NCBI RefSeq assembly: GCF_009380215.1
Contig: NZ_WHUG01000003.1
Location: 124,001-188,000 of the forward strand
DNA: 64,000 nucleotides
From: Rugamonas aquatica
Lineage (GTDB): Bacteria; Pseudomonadota; Gammaproteobacteria; Burkholderiales; Burkholderiaceae_D
Direction: 5' to 3'
The translations under genes were made by a program, and so were the position numbers. Below the pieces are notes generated by a model. That model was not told the origin of the DNA. It was given only the letters and a program-made list of their open reading frames with translations, and searched no databases. Shown here one piece after another: positions 20,299 to 29,068 of this stretch (positions within the stretch are counted from its first letter, which is position 1; the number at the start of each line of letters is the position of its first letter).

Positions 20299-21579
20299 TC
20301 AGCTCAAGCGTACGGCCAATGCCGCCAGCGTCACCAGCAGCACCGGCAAGGTCAGGCAAATGCCGAAGCGGAAGTAATAGCCCCACGATATGCGCACGCC
20401 CTTGTTCGCCAGCACATGCAGCCACAGCAGCGTGGCCAGGCTGCCGATGGGCGTGATCTTCGGCCCCAGGTCGCTGCCGATGACGTTGGCGTACACCATG
20501 GCCTCGCGCACCACGCCCTGCGCCGTGCTGGCATCGATGGACAGCGCACCGATCAGCACCGTCGGCAGATTGTTCATGATCGACGACAGGATCGCCGTGA
20601 TGATGCCGGTGCCCATCGCCGCTCCCCACACGCCATGCTGCGCGCAGGCGTTGAGCGCGGCCGTCAGGTAGTCGGTCAATCCGGCATTGCGCAAGCCGTA
20701 CACCACCAGGTACATGCCCAGCGAGAACACCACGATCTGCCACGGCGCATTGCCGATGACCTCGCGCGTCGAGATGCGATGGCCGCGCGCCGCCACCGCC
20801 AGCAACATGACCGCGCCGACGGCGGAAGTGGCGCTGATCGGCACGCCCAGATCCTCCAGCCAGAAGAAGCCGATCAGCAGCAGGCCCAGCACCCACCAGC
20901 CGGTGACGAAGGTGGCGCGGTCGTGGATCGCGTCTTCAGGCCGCTTGACCTGCGCCACGTCGTAATCGGCCGGGATGTCGCGGCGGAAGAACCACAGCAG
21001 CACCGCCAGCGTGGCCGCCACGGCGACAAAATTCACCGGCACCATCACCGCCGCATAACGCGCGAAGCTGACGTTGAAGTAATCCGCCGACACGATGTTG
21101 ACTAGGTTGGACACCACCAGCGGCAAGCTGGCCGTGTCGGCGACAAAGCCGGCCGCCATCACGAAGGCCAGCGTGGCCTTGCCGGAAAACTTCAGCTCGC
21201 GCAGCATGGCGATGACGATGGGCGTGAGTATCAGCGCCGCGCCGTCATTGGCGAACAACGCCGACACCGCCGCGCCCAGCAACACGAACATCGCGAACAG
21301 CAGCTTGCCGCTACCGCGCCCCCAGCGCGCCACGTGCAGCGCGGCCCATTCGAAGAAGCCGGCCTTGTCCAGCAGCAGGCTGATGATGATGATCGCGACA
21401 AAGGTGCCGGTGGCGTTCCACACGATATGCCACACCACCGGAATATCGCCGACGTGGATCACGCCGGCCAGCAGCGCCACGCAGGCGCCGGCCACCGCGC
21501 TCCAGCCTATGCCCAGGCCGCGCGGCTGCCAGATGACCAGGGTCAGCGTCGCCAGGAAGATCAGGAAGGCGGCCAGCAT
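20299..21579 (-). CDS. arsB: ArsB-type arsenite efflux permease
   Basis: 426 residues, strongly hydrophobic, with about 11-12 predicted membrane helices. Conserved stretches include [18 protein letters not shown] and [13 protein letters not shown], as in the ArsB/NhaD ion-transporter group; it is not of the ACR3 type. Exports arsenite (or antimonite) using the membrane potential; no arsA ATPase is present here. ATG 21579 overlaps the arsC stop by one base (TGATG). Confidence 0.93.
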   Translation of the reverse strand: MLAAFLIFLATLTLVIWQPRGLGIGWSAVAGACVALLAGVIHVGDIPVVWHIVWNATGTFVAIIIISLLLDKAGFFEWAALHVARWGRGSGKLLFAMFVLLGAAVSALFANDGAALILTPIVIAMLRELKFSGKATLAFVMAAGFVADTASLPLVVSNLVNIVSADYFNVSFARYAAVMVPVNFVAVAATLAVLLWFFRRDIPADYDVAQVKRPEDAIHDRATFVTGWWVLGLLLIGFFWLEDLGVPISATSAVGAVMLLAVAARGHRISTREVIGNAPWQIVVFSLGMYLVVYGLRNAGLTDYLTAALNACAQHGVWGAAMGTGIITAILSSIMNNLPTVLIGALSIDASTAQGVVREAMVYANVIGSDLGPKITPIGSLATLLWLHVLANKGVRISWGYYFRFGICLTLPVLLVTLAALAVRLS

Positions 21580-22061
21580 CAGGCCACGCTCAGGCCGCCG
21601 ATGCGGTCCAGCTCCAGCTTGAACGCTTGCTTGTCGGCGGCCAGCTGCGCCAACGGCAAGGCCAGGAAGGCCTCGATACGCGCGCGGATGATGCGGTAGG
21701 CCAGCTCGAACGCCGTCTCGATTTCTTCTTCAGTGCCGACCACATGGCTGGGATCGTCCACACCCCAATGCGCGCGCAGCACCTGGCCCAGATAGGCGGG
21801 ACAAGTCTCACCGGCCGCGCTGCCGCAAACAGTGATGACGATATCCGGCGTCGCCGGCAAATCGTTCCACGACTTGCTGTAGTAGCCCTCGGTGGAGATG
21901 CCCTTGCGCGCCAGCAGCGCGACCGCGCGCGGATGCAGCGCCCCGGCCGGCTGGCTGCCGGCGCTCAGCGCGCGCCAGCCTTCAGGCGCCAGATGGTTGA
22001 AGACACCTTCGCTCAACACCGAGCGGCAGGAATTACCGGTACACAGGAAAAGAACATTCAT
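21579..22061 (-). CDS. arsC: Arsenate reductase, low-molecular-weight phosphatase type
   Basis: 160 residues. The P-loop CTGNSCRS sits right after the first strand ([14 protein letters not shown]), the form used by thioredoxin- or glutaredoxin-coupled ArsC enzymes; a second redox cysteine is expected in [11 protein letters not shown]. The protein is longer at the C-terminus than S. aureus ArsC. ATG 22061, overlapping the arsR stop as ATGA, is preferred over ATG 22070 because it begins exactly at the conserved MNVLFLC. Confidence 0.92.
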   Translation of the reverse strand: MNVLFLCTGNSCRSVLSEGVFNHLAPEGWRALSAGSQPAGALHPRAVALLARKGISTEGYYSKSWNDLPATPDIVITVCGSAAGETCPAYLGQVLRAHWGVDDPSHVVGTEEEIETAFELAYRIIRARIEAFLALPLAQLAADKQAFKLELDRIGGLSVA

Positions 22062-22372
22062 GGGGTGCATTCGTTGACGCCGCAGGGCAGGCCGCCGCAG
22101 CAGTTTTCAGTGAGGAAGCCGATCAGGCCATTCATGGCGCCCACATCGGCCGTGTAGATGACGAAACGCCCATCCTGGCGCGAGCCGACCATGCCCGCAT
22201 GGCTGAGCTCCTTCAAGTGGAAAGACAGCGACGATGGCGAAATCGCCAGCCGTTCGGCGATTTTGCTGGCGGCCATGCCATCCGGCCCCACCTGCACCAG
22301 CAGCCGGAACACGGCCAGCCGGCTTTCCTGGGAGAGCGACGATAACGCCGCCAGAGCTTGTTTAGTATCCAT
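22058..22372 (-). CDS. arsR: ArsR-family repressor
   Basis: 104 residues with a winged helix (SQESRLAVFRLLVQVGPDGMAASKIAERLAISPSSLSFHLKELSHAGMV). The N-terminal ELCVCDLC-type arsenite site of E. coli ArsR is absent; instead C-terminal cysteines (ENCCGGLPCGVNEC) probably bind As(III), as in the A. ferrooxidans/C. glutamicum class. First gene of the operon; an inverted repeat lies 29 bases upstream. Confidence 0.92.
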   Translation of the reverse strand: MDTKQALAALSSLSQESRLAVFRLLVQVGPDGMAASKIAERLAISPSSLSFHLKELSHAGMVGSRQDGRFVIYTADVGAMNGLIGFLTENCCGGLPCGVNECTP

Positions 22373-22400
22373 GCAGCCATGCTAGCGTAAACGATTCGAT

Positions 22401-22420
22401 ATTTCAAATAATATTGAAAT
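22401..22420 (-). promoter_or_regulatory. arsR: Probable ArsR operator
   Basis: ATTTCAA (22401-22407) and TTGAAAT (22414-22420) are perfect inverted arms separated by 6 bases, within a larger imperfect repeat that includes GATTC...GAATC. It lies just upstream of arsR, in the size and AT-rich style of ArsR/SmtB sites. Confidence 0.65.
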
Positions 22421-22436
22421 GAATCGGCAATAAAAA

Positions 22437-22460
22437 AAAGCCCGCATCTCTGCGGGCTTT
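22437..22460 (-). terminator. Rho-independent terminator
   Basis: A perfect 10-bp stem (22437-22446 with 22451-22460) and 4-base loop, followed on the minus strand by an eight-T tract. It ends a minus-strand transcript coming from the stretch at 22461-22743. Confidence 0.85.
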
Positions 22461-22715
22461 GTTCCAATGTATTACCAATGCTTTAATCGTTGCCGGGGTC
22501 CAGTGCTATCTGCAAAGTGACTCCAGAGTCTCGGACGCCCATGCTATCTGCAAGGTGCCTCCAACGTGTAAATCGACCATCGTATTCGGAATTACAACTC
22601 CAGTTTTCGCGTCAACTGCGGTTCGGTCTTACACATATCGAATCGCGGCGCTCATCCTGGAAGTGGGACTGTTTTCCGGGATTCCTCCCGTACAACCTCA
22701 ACCACGAACGTAGTG
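22461..22715 (-). ncRNA. Candidate small RNA, GGA-rich with an internal direct repeat
   Basis: The interval between the terminator at 22437-22460 and yihY has no convincing gene. On the minus strand a TACACT -10-like box lies just above 22715, and the transcript would end at the strong terminator. The strand contains nine GGA triplets in about 240 bases and a 23-base direct repeat (22503-22525 and 22541-22563, differing at 3 positions, 38-base period) containing TTGCAGATAGCA. Repeated GGA motifs are the hallmark of CsrA-titrating RNAs, but no known RNA family is recognised. The only minus-strand frame covering the repeat gives a 24-residue peptide without similarity. Confidence 0.3.
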
Positions 22716-22726
22716 TAACACAGTTT

Positions 22727-22743
22727 TTTGTGCGACGCACAAA
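22727..22743. promoter_or_regulatory. 17-bp palindrome at the yihY 3' end
   Basis: TTTGTGCGACGCACAAA has 8-bp perfect arms around one central base. It touches the stop codon of the gene at 22744 and overlaps the -35 region of the candidate small RNA. The one-base centre makes it more like a protein-binding site than a terminator. Confidence 0.35.
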
Positions 22744-23661
22744 TTATTTTACTTCTGTAGCTTGGGTGGTCATCGGCGTCGCTGCGCGCTGGGGGCGGTG
22801 GCGGCCGACCCGCTCGAACTCCGATATCACCTGCGCGCCGAACAGCAGCAGCGTGGCGCCGATTTCCAGGCTGAACATGACGATGATGGCGGTGGTCATC
22901 GAGCCGTACACCACGTTCACCTGCGACAAAGTTGAAAAATACCAAACCAGAATGCGGCGCGCCAGCTCCCACAACAGCGCCGCCGTCACCCCGCCGATCA
23001 GCGCGTGCGACAGCGACAGCCGGCCCACCGGCATCACCAGGTAGATCGAGGTCAACACCAGCACCTCGCCGCCCAGGCCCAGCAGGTACAGCAGCGCGCC
23101 GGACACGCCGTGCAGCGACCAGCTGTAGCCGAGAAATTGCACGCTCTCCTCGCCCAGCACCTGCAAGCTGCCCGCAACCAGCGTCACCAGCAGCATGCCG
23201 ACGCCCAGCGACAGGATGTAGCAGTAGGGCATGATGGCCGAGATCAGGAAATGCCGGCGCCGTATCTCGACCCGGTGCTTGAAGATCACGCACATGGCGT
23301 TTTCCAGCACCGTGAAGGCCAGCGAGCTGAAGAAGATCATGCTGACCAGCAGCACGCCGCCGATCAAATCGCGGTGATCGAGGAAATGCCCGACCTCGGT
23401 GACGATGGGCTTAGCCTGCCCCGGCACCAGCCAGTTCAGATAGCGGCCCAAGGTCGCCAGCAGCTCATCCTGCGCGATGAAGTGCGACAGCGCCACCACC
23501 ACCAGCATCACCAGCGGCACGATGGACAGCAGCGAGTAATAGGCGACCGCACCCGCCAACAGCAAGCCTTGATTGGCGCGGAAGCCCTTCAGGCATTGCA
23601 GCAGGAAGTCCAATGGGTGCGCGCTGACATGCAGCAGCGCCCTGCGGTTAAATAGGTTCAT
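22744..23661 (-). CDS. YihY/BrkB-family inner-membrane protein
   Basis: 305 residues with about six transmembrane helices. The family signature LAGAVAYYSLLSIVPLVMLV lies near the N-terminus, and ALIGGVTAALLWELARRILVWYFSTLSQVNVVYGSM towards the C-terminus is also typical. The C-terminal tail (GRHRPQRAATPM) is cytoplasmic and basic. The family was once annotated as RNase BN, which is wrong; transport or envelope roles have been proposed but not settled. It starts 20 bases after the stop of the binding-protein gene upstream. Confidence 0.88.
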   Translation of the reverse strand: MNLFNRRALLHVSAHPLDFLLQCLKGFRANQGLLLAGAVAYYSLLSIVPLVMLVVVALSHFIAQDELLATLGRYLNWLVPGQAKPIVTEVGHFLDHRDLIGGVLLVSMIFFSSLAFTVLENAMCVIFKHRVEIRRRHFLISAIMPYCYILSLGVGMLLVTLVAGSLQVLGEESVQFLGYSWSLHGVSGALLYLLGLGGEVLVLTSIYLVMPVGRLSLSHALIGGVTAALLWELARRILVWYFSTLSQVNVVYGSMTTAIIVMFSLEIGATLLLFGAQVISEFERVGRHRPQRAATPMTTQATEVK

Positions 23662-23681
23662 CCGCCCATTGTACGCATGGA

Positions 23682-25412
23682 TCAGCGCGGGTTATGTGCG
23701 TCTACGTCCAGATAGCGCCAGTTGGTCAGTTCCACCGGATGACGCCGGTAATGCTTGAGCCACGGCTGCTGCAAGTCGGCGGAGATCGGATGGGTCAGCA
23801 ACACCCACGGCGTATAGGCGTGGATGAGCTGCGCCATCTCGTTGTACAGCGCGATGCGCTGCGGTGAGTCGCCCATGCTGCGGCTCTGCTCGTAACGCTG
23901 GTTGTAGGCAGGCAGGTTGAAGCGGGCGTAGTTGGCGCGGCCGCTGTTGGGGCCGTACAGCAGCTGGTAGAAATTCTCGCCGTCGGGGAAGTCGGCCACC
24001 CAGTTAGTTTCGAACATCATCACCGAACCCAGGCGCGAGGCCTTGATGATCTCGGTTTTCTTGTCGCTCTTGAAGACGACGTTGAGGCCGATGGCGTTCA
24101 GGTTCTTGCGCCACAACTCGTCCCGCAGGCGGCCGACGGTGGACGATTCGCTGTGCATCACCAAGGTCAGCGGCTTGCCGCCGGGCTGGGTGCGGAAACC
24201 GTCGGCGGCCTTGCGGTAGCCGTAGCGGTCCAGCAGCGCATTGGCCAGCGCGGGATCGTAGGCGACCGGACTGCGGTAGCTGGGATCGTAGCCCAGCACG
24301 TTCGGCGGCAACGGCGTGACGGCCGGCAGAGCCAGGCCCTTCTTCATCAACGCCACATCCTCGCCGCTGTTGTAGCCCAGCGCGATAGCGCGCCGCAAGG
24401 CCACCTTCTCCTTGCTGTAGCCGCCGATCAGCGGATCTTCCATGTTCATCCACATGTAGTAGGTTTGCAGCACGGGGAAGGGCGACAGCACCATGCCCTG
24501 CTGTGCCAGCGCCGGTTTCAGCGTGGGCTTGAGGTCGCCGGTCAGCACCATGTCCTTCATCGATTCCGGCAGTTGTTCGAGGAAATCGAATTCGCCGTTC
24601 AGGAAGCCCAGCACGCGCGACTGGTATTCCTCGACGATCTTGATCTCGACCTGGTCCAGCAGCGGCAGGCGCCGGCCCTCGAACATCGTCGGCCGGAAAT
24701 CGCGGTTGGCCAGCAGCGTAATCTGGTCGCTGTGCTTCCACTTGCCCATCAAGAAGGGGCCGCTGCCGACCGGATGGTTGCCGGCCTGCGCGCCGTAGGC
24801 TTCGATCACCTCGCGCGCGACCACGCCGGTGGACGGCGTCGCCAGGTAGAACAGGAAGTTGGGATCGGCGGCCTTGAGCCTGATACGCAAGGTGAACTTG
24901 TCCAGCGCTTGCAGGCCGGCGATGTTGCTGTCGTAGCTGAAGGCGGTCTTCAACGCCTCGTCGCCGGCGATCTTGCCCTCCAGCAGAAACAGCCACGGCG
25001 ATTTCAGCAGCGGATCGTACAGGCGCTTCAGGCTGTAGACGTAGTCCTGCGCCGTGACTTGCCGGTGCACGCCCTTGAACGCCGGGTCGGGCGTGAAGTA
25101 GACATCCTGCCGCAGATGGAAGGTGTAGCTCAGGCCCTTGTCTTCCACGGTCGGCATGGCGCTCAGCGTGTTGGCTTGCAGCTTGACGGGGCGGGCCAGG
25201 TAATCGTAGCGCAGCAGCGGATCGAACAGGTTTTCCAACAGGCTGAGGCTGGCGATGTCGGAAGCCACTGCCGGGTCGAGGCCGGTCTCGCCGGTGCTGA
25301 GGAAGGCGTGCAGGACTTTGGGTGCGGAGCCGCTGGCGGCGGGCCGCGTAGCAGCGGCCGGCAACGCGCAGCACACCAGCGCCAGCAGGGCTGCGGCATA
25401 ACTTTTGGGCAT
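23682..25412 (-). CDS. Peptide/nickel-type ABC transporter substrate-binding protein
   Basis: 576 residues of the SBP_bac_5 family. A signal peptide (SYAAALLALVCCALPAAA) marks it as periplasmic. The fold shows in STGETGLDPAVASDIASLSLLENLFDPLL, GLSYTFHLRQDVYFTPDPAF and TAQDYVYSLKRLYDP. ATG 25412 gives a proper signal peptide; an upstream start adds seven residues. No permease or ATPase genes are adjacent, so it may feed a transporter encoded elsewhere. Oligopeptides are the usual ligands; the ligand here is not determined. Confidence 0.88.
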   Translation of the reverse strand: MPKSYAAALLALVCCALPAAATRPAASGSAPKVLHAFLSTGETGLDPAVASDIASLSLLENLFDPLLRYDYLARPVKLQANTLSAMPTVEDKGLSYTFHLRQDVYFTPDPAFKGVHRQVTAQDYVYSLKRLYDPLLKSPWLFLLEGKIAGDEALKTAFSYDSNIAGLQALDKFTLRIRLKAADPNFLFYLATPSTGVVAREVIEAYGAQAGNHPVGSGPFLMGKWKHSDQITLLANRDFRPTMFEGRRLPLLDQVEIKIVEEYQSRVLGFLNGEFDFLEQLPESMKDMVLTGDLKPTLKPALAQQGMVLSPFPVLQTYYMWMNMEDPLIGGYSKEKVALRRAIALGYNSGEDVALMKKGLALPAVTPLPPNVLGYDPSYRSPVAYDPALANALLDRYGYRKAADGFRTQPGGKPLTLVMHSESSTVGRLRDELWRKNLNAIGLNVVFKSDKKTEIIKASRLGSVMMFETNWVADFPDGENFYQLLYGPNSGRANYARFNLPAYNQRYEQSRSMGDSPQRIALYNEMAQLIHAYTPWVLLTHPISADLQQPWLKHYRRHPVELTNWRYLDVDAHNPR

Positions 25413-25520
25413 CAGATCCCTTCCACATCGCATACGTAAAGCGGCAGCTTATAACTTTTTTCACCGGCTTACCCGCTATACTTTGCAAATCGCCCACTGC
25501 TTTCAGGAAAATCTCTACCC

Positions 25521-26759
25521 ATGTCGCTCAATTACATCTGGTCCGGCTTCTTCCTGGTCGGCTTTGCGGCCGCGCTGGTGCAGTTCCTCCTGACGGGCGA
25601 CACCGAAATCTTCAAGCGCATCATCGACGGCACCTTCGATTCCGCCAAGGCTTCCGTGATGGACATCGCGCTGCCGCTGGCCGGCGTGATGACGCTGTGG
25701 CTGGGCATCATGAATGTCGGCGAGAAAGCCGGCGCCATCGACCTGCTGGCGCGGCTGATCGCACCGTTCTTCTCGCGCATCTTCCCCGGCGTGCCGAAGA
25801 GCCATCCGGCCACCGGCCACATGGTGATGAACTTCTCCGCCAACCTGCTGGGCCTGGACAACGCCGCCACCCCGTTCGGCCTGAAGGCCATGGAAAGCCT
25901 GCAAACCCTCAACCCCAGCAAGGACGAGCCGACCGACGCGCAGATCATGTTCCTGGTGCTGCACACCTCGGGCCTGACCCTGATCCCGCTGGCGATCATG
26001 GCGCAGCGCTCCATCCTGGGCGCGGCCGATCCGTCCGACATCTTCATCCCCTGCATGATCGCGACCTATGTGGCGACTGTGACCGGCATCATCGCCGTCG
26101 CCATCCGCCAGCGCATCAACCTGTTCAATGGCGTGGTGCTGAGCTGGCTGGGCGGCATGACGGCCGCCATCGCCGGCATGGTCTTCTACTTCACGCACTA
26201 CCTGACCAAGCTTGAAATCGAACTGTTCTCCAAGGTCTTCAGCAACCTGGTGCTGATGGTGGTGATCGCCGGCTTCATCATCGGCGCGCTGCGGCGCAAG
26301 GTCAACGTGTACGAGGCGTTCATCGAAGGCGCCAAGGGCGGCATCCAGACCTCGATCACCGTGATCCCCTATCTGGTCGGCATGCTGGTGGCGATCAGCG
26401 TGATCCGCAACGCCGGCGTATTCACCTATGTCGTGGACGGCTTCAGCTGGCTGTTCGGCCACCTGGGCTTCAACACCGATTTCGTGCCGTCGCTGCCGAC
26501 CGCGTTGATGAAGCCGCTCAGCGGCAGCGGCGCCAAGGCCATGATGATCGACACCATGCGTACCTACGGCGTGGATTCGTTTGTCGGCCGCCTGGCCTGC
26601 GTGTTCAACGGCTCGGCCGACACCACCTTCTACATCGTCGCGCTGTACTTCGGCTCGGTGGGCATACGCAAGACGCGCTACGCGATCTCCTGCGGCCTGA
26701 TCGCCGACCTGGCCGGCGTGATCGCCGCCATCTTCGTCTCCTACATCTTCTTCCATTGA
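25521..26759 (+). CDS. Fused SpmA-SpmB-type nucleoside-recognition (gate) membrane protein
   Basis: 412 residues. Two gate-domain halves, each with a GxxNAATPFG- or GSGAKAMMID-type signature (LLGLDNAATPFGLKAMESLQ about 110-135; PLSGSGAKAMMIDTMRTYG about 330-350), separated by several membrane helices. In Bacillus the halves are separate SpmA and SpmB proteins of spore maturation; in non-spore-forming proteobacteria the fused form is common and its role unknown. Its stop codon overlaps the alternative TTG start of dacB, and the two genes form a unit. Confidence 0.88.
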   Translation: MSLNYIWSGFFLVGFAAALVQFLLTGDTEIFKRIIDGTFDSAKASVMDIALPLAGVMTLWLGIMNVGEKAGAIDLLARLIAPFFSRIFPGVPKSHPATGHMVMNFSANLLGLDNAATPFGLKAMESLQTLNPSKDEPTDAQIMFLVLHTSGLTLIPLAIMAQRSILGAADPSDIFIPCMIATYVATVTGIIAVAIRQRINLFNGVVLSWLGGMTAAIAGMVFYFTHYLTKLEIELFSKVFSNLVLMVVIAGFIIGALRRKVNVYEAFIEGAKGGIQTSITVIPYLVGMLVAISVIRNAGVFTYVVDGFSWLFGHLGFNTDFVPSLPTALMKPLSGSGAKAMMIDTMRTYGVDSFVGRLACVFNGSADTTFYIVALYFGSVGIRKTRYAISCGLIADLAGVIAAIFVSYIFFH

Positions 26760-26770
26760 ACAAGGCCGCC

Positions 26771-28255
26771 ATGCTTCGTCGCCTCATCCTCGCCGCGCTG
26801 CTTGCCACCGGCACCGCCCACGCCGCCGAACTGCCGGAACCCATCAGCGCCCTGCTGCAGGCGGCGCACATTCCACCGGAAGGCGCCGGCATCGTCGTCA
26901 TGCGCGGCGACGCCACGCTGGTTTCCCACAACGCCCAGCAAAGCATGCAGCCGGCATCGACCATGAAGCTGTTCACCACGCTGACGGCGCTGGAACAACT
27001 GGGGCCGGCCTTCCGCGGCCGCACCGAGTTCCGCACCAGCGCCGACGTGGTCAACGGCATGCTGCAAGGCGACCTGATCCTGCGCGGCGGCGCCGATGTC
27101 GACCTGAACGACGACGTGCTGCTGCACATGCTGCAAGCACTGCGCAACCAGGGCATCCAGAAGATCAAGGGCGACGTGATACTCGACCGCCAGCTGTTCC
27201 AGCCGGCGCGGCCCGATGTGGGGCAGCCTCCATTCGACGAATATCCATGGGCCTACTACAACGTGATCCCCGATGCGCTGCTGACCGGCACCAATCTGCT
27301 GAAGGTGGAAATGCGCTCGACCGGCAGCAAGGTGGGGCTGGTGATGATGCCGGAAATGGACAAGGTCGGCATCCGTTCGGAGATGAAGCTCAGCGATGCG
27401 CCATGCGCGTCGTGGGAGCAGGGCTGGCGTTCGCCGGACGCCTCGCGCAACGGCGACAAGATCGACGTGGTGCTGCATGGCAGCTTCCCCAAGAATTGCA
27501 GCAAGGCGATCAGCGTCGACGTGCTGGACCACCACGACTACCTGGAACGCCTGCTGCGCGCCACCTGGCGCAAGCTCGGCGGCAGCATCAGCGGCGAGGT
27601 GCGCGAAGCCGGCGTGCCAGCGGCCGCGACCGAAACGGCAGCAGCGACGCCGGCCCCGGCCACCCGCCTGCTGGCCGAGCACGTCTCCCGCCCGCTGCCG
27701 GAAATCCTCCGCGACATCAACAAACTCTCCGACAACACCCTGGCCCGCACAGTCTTCCTGATGCTGGGCAGCCTGGAAGCCGACCCCGTGCTGGGCAGCC
27801 GCCCGCTGCCTCCCGACGGCAGCCTGGCCAGCACCCCGATGCGCGCCGAAAGCGCGATCCGCGCCTGGCTGCAAACCCAGCGCATCGACGCCAACGGCCT
27901 GGTGTTCGACAATGGCTCCGGCCTGTCGCGCACCGAGCACGCCACGCCGGCGCAGCTGGCCGGCGTGCTGCAAGCGGGCCTGAAAAGCCTGTGGATGCCC
28001 GAGTTCCTGTCCAGCTTGCCGATCGCCGCTACCGACGGCACCATGCGCAAGCGCCTCAAGGACAGCCCGGCCGCCCTGCGCGCGCGCATCAAGACCGGCA
28101 GCCTGAAAAGTGTGATCGCCATCGCCGGCTACGTCACCGACGCCAACAACCAGCCCTGCATCGTGGTCGCCATCCTGAACGACGAACACGTCGCCAACGG
28201 CGCCGGCCGCACCGTGCTTGATGGCGTGATCGACTGGGTGGCCCGCAGCAAGTAA
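26771..28255 (+). CDS. dacB: D-alanyl-D-alanine carboxypeptidase/endopeptidase (PBP4)
   Basis: 494 residues with a signal peptide (LRRLILAALLATGTAHA). Class C penicillin-binding protein motifs are intact: SxxK as STMK (S63-K66), SxN as SDN, and KTG at 441-443. The long insertion between the first two motifs is typical of PBP4. The enzyme trims and cleaves peptidoglycan peptide cross-links in the periplasm. ATG 26771 with an AAGG ribosome site is preferred to the TTG at 26756 that overlaps the previous stop. Codons are high-GC, in sharp contrast to the next two genes. Confidence 0.94.
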   Translation: MLRRLILAALLATGTAHAAELPEPISALLQAAHIPPEGAGIVVMRGDATLVSHNAQQSMQPASTMKLFTTLTALEQLGPAFRGRTEFRTSADVVNGMLQGDLILRGGADVDLNDDVLLHMLQALRNQGIQKIKGDVILDRQLFQPARPDVGQPPFDEYPWAYYNVIPDALLTGTNLLKVEMRSTGSKVGLVMMPEMDKVGIRSEMKLSDAPCASWEQGWRSPDASRNGDKIDVVLHGSFPKNCSKAISVDVLDHHDYLERLLRATWRKLGGSISGEVREAGVPAAATETAAATPAPATRLLAEHVSRPLPEILRDINKLSDNTLARTVFLMLGSLEADPVLGSRPLPPDGSLASTPMRAESAIRAWLQTQRIDANGLVFDNGSGLSRTEHATPAQLAGVLQAGLKSLWMPEFLSSLPIAATDGTMRKRLKDSPAALRARIKTGSLKSVIAIAGYVTDANNQPCIVVAILNDEHVANGAGRTVLDGVIDWVARSK

Positions 28256-28324
28256 AGCTGGAATTTTCCACTCAGGAATTCGCGTAGAATGATTTGAACT
28301 TAACGCAGCGGGGAACATTGCAAG

Positions 28325-29068
28325 ATGTCCTTAACCGTCACCGAAATACTGGGCCGCTCTCAGGAAGGACAAACCCGTCCTTATATCTGCCGGTGTGACG
28401 ATGGCGAGGTCTACATCGTCAAGGGACGTTCAGTCCCCCGCTATCAACTGACCGCCGAGTGGATATGTGCGAAGTTATGCACAGAGTTGGGATTACCTAT
28501 CGCCCAGTACACTATGGCGACAGTCCCCGTCGATATCATCGAAGCTGATTTAACCGGTGCGTACCAAGACCTGGGATCGGGACCGGTATTTGCGTCACAT
28601 CGTGTGAGCGCAAAAAACTTGATGCGTATGCACATCAAACGCGTGCCGCAAACTCTGCGCCGCGACATCGTCTTGTTTGACTGGTGGGTGCATAACGCAG
28701 ATCGCAACTTAACGGAGATCGGAGGAAATCCCAATCTGTTATGGAGTGCCGGCGATCCGCCGGCCGTGGTCATGATTGACCATAACCTCGCCTTTGACGC
28801 CGAATTCGACCAGGCGGAATTCCTTCGCCTGCATGTGTTTTCCGCCGAAGTACCCGATCTGTTCAGCGATTTCCTCCTGCGCGACACATACCGTACACGC
28901 CTCGCCACAGCACTGGAAAACTGGAATGGTATTTGTGATACGCTTCCCGAAGATTGGTACTTTATCGACACCGAAAAGACCATGCCGGCTAACTTCCCAT
29001 TTGATGACATCAAACGGTTCTTGGACCGCGCCATAACGGATGCCTTTTGGCAGCTGCCACCAACATGA
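28325..29068 (+). CDS. HipA-like kinase domain protein
   Basis: 247 residues resembling the stand-alone HipA-like kinase family rather than full HipA. Possible catalytic features are K33 in EVYIVKGRS (ATP-binding lysine), the HNADRN loop (H123-N128, catalytic D126) and D152 in VVMIDHNLAFD (metal-binding aspartate). The HipB-type antitoxin and HipA N-terminal domain are absent. GC content in sampled 60-base rows is 47-55 percent against about 70 in dacB, a sign of transfer. Its stop overlaps the ATG of the DUF3037 gene (ATGA). A kinase acting on a translation factor or tRNA synthetase would follow HipA precedent, but the target is unknown. Confidence 0.8.
   Translation: MSLTVTEILGRSQEGQTRPYICRCDDGEVYIVKGRSVPRYQLTAEWICAKLCTELGLPIAQYTMATVPVDIIEADLTGAYQDLGSGPVFASHRVSAKNLMRMHIKRVPQTLRRDIVLFDWWVHNADRNLTEIGGNPNLLWSAGDPPAVVMIDHNLAFDAEFDQAEFLRLHVFSAEVPDLFSDFLLRDTYRTRLATALENWNGICDTLPEDWYFIDTEKTMPANFPFDDIKRFLDRAITDAFWQLPPT

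Noticed and set aside
22541..22580. 24-residue peptide encoded across the direct repeat on the minus strand
   Set aside because: No ribosome site, no similarity, and the repeat is equally well explained at RNA level.
22652..23293. A 213-codon minus-strand frame overlapping the 3' half of yihY
   Set aside because: Out of frame with the real membrane-protein gene, R/A/G-rich, no domain.
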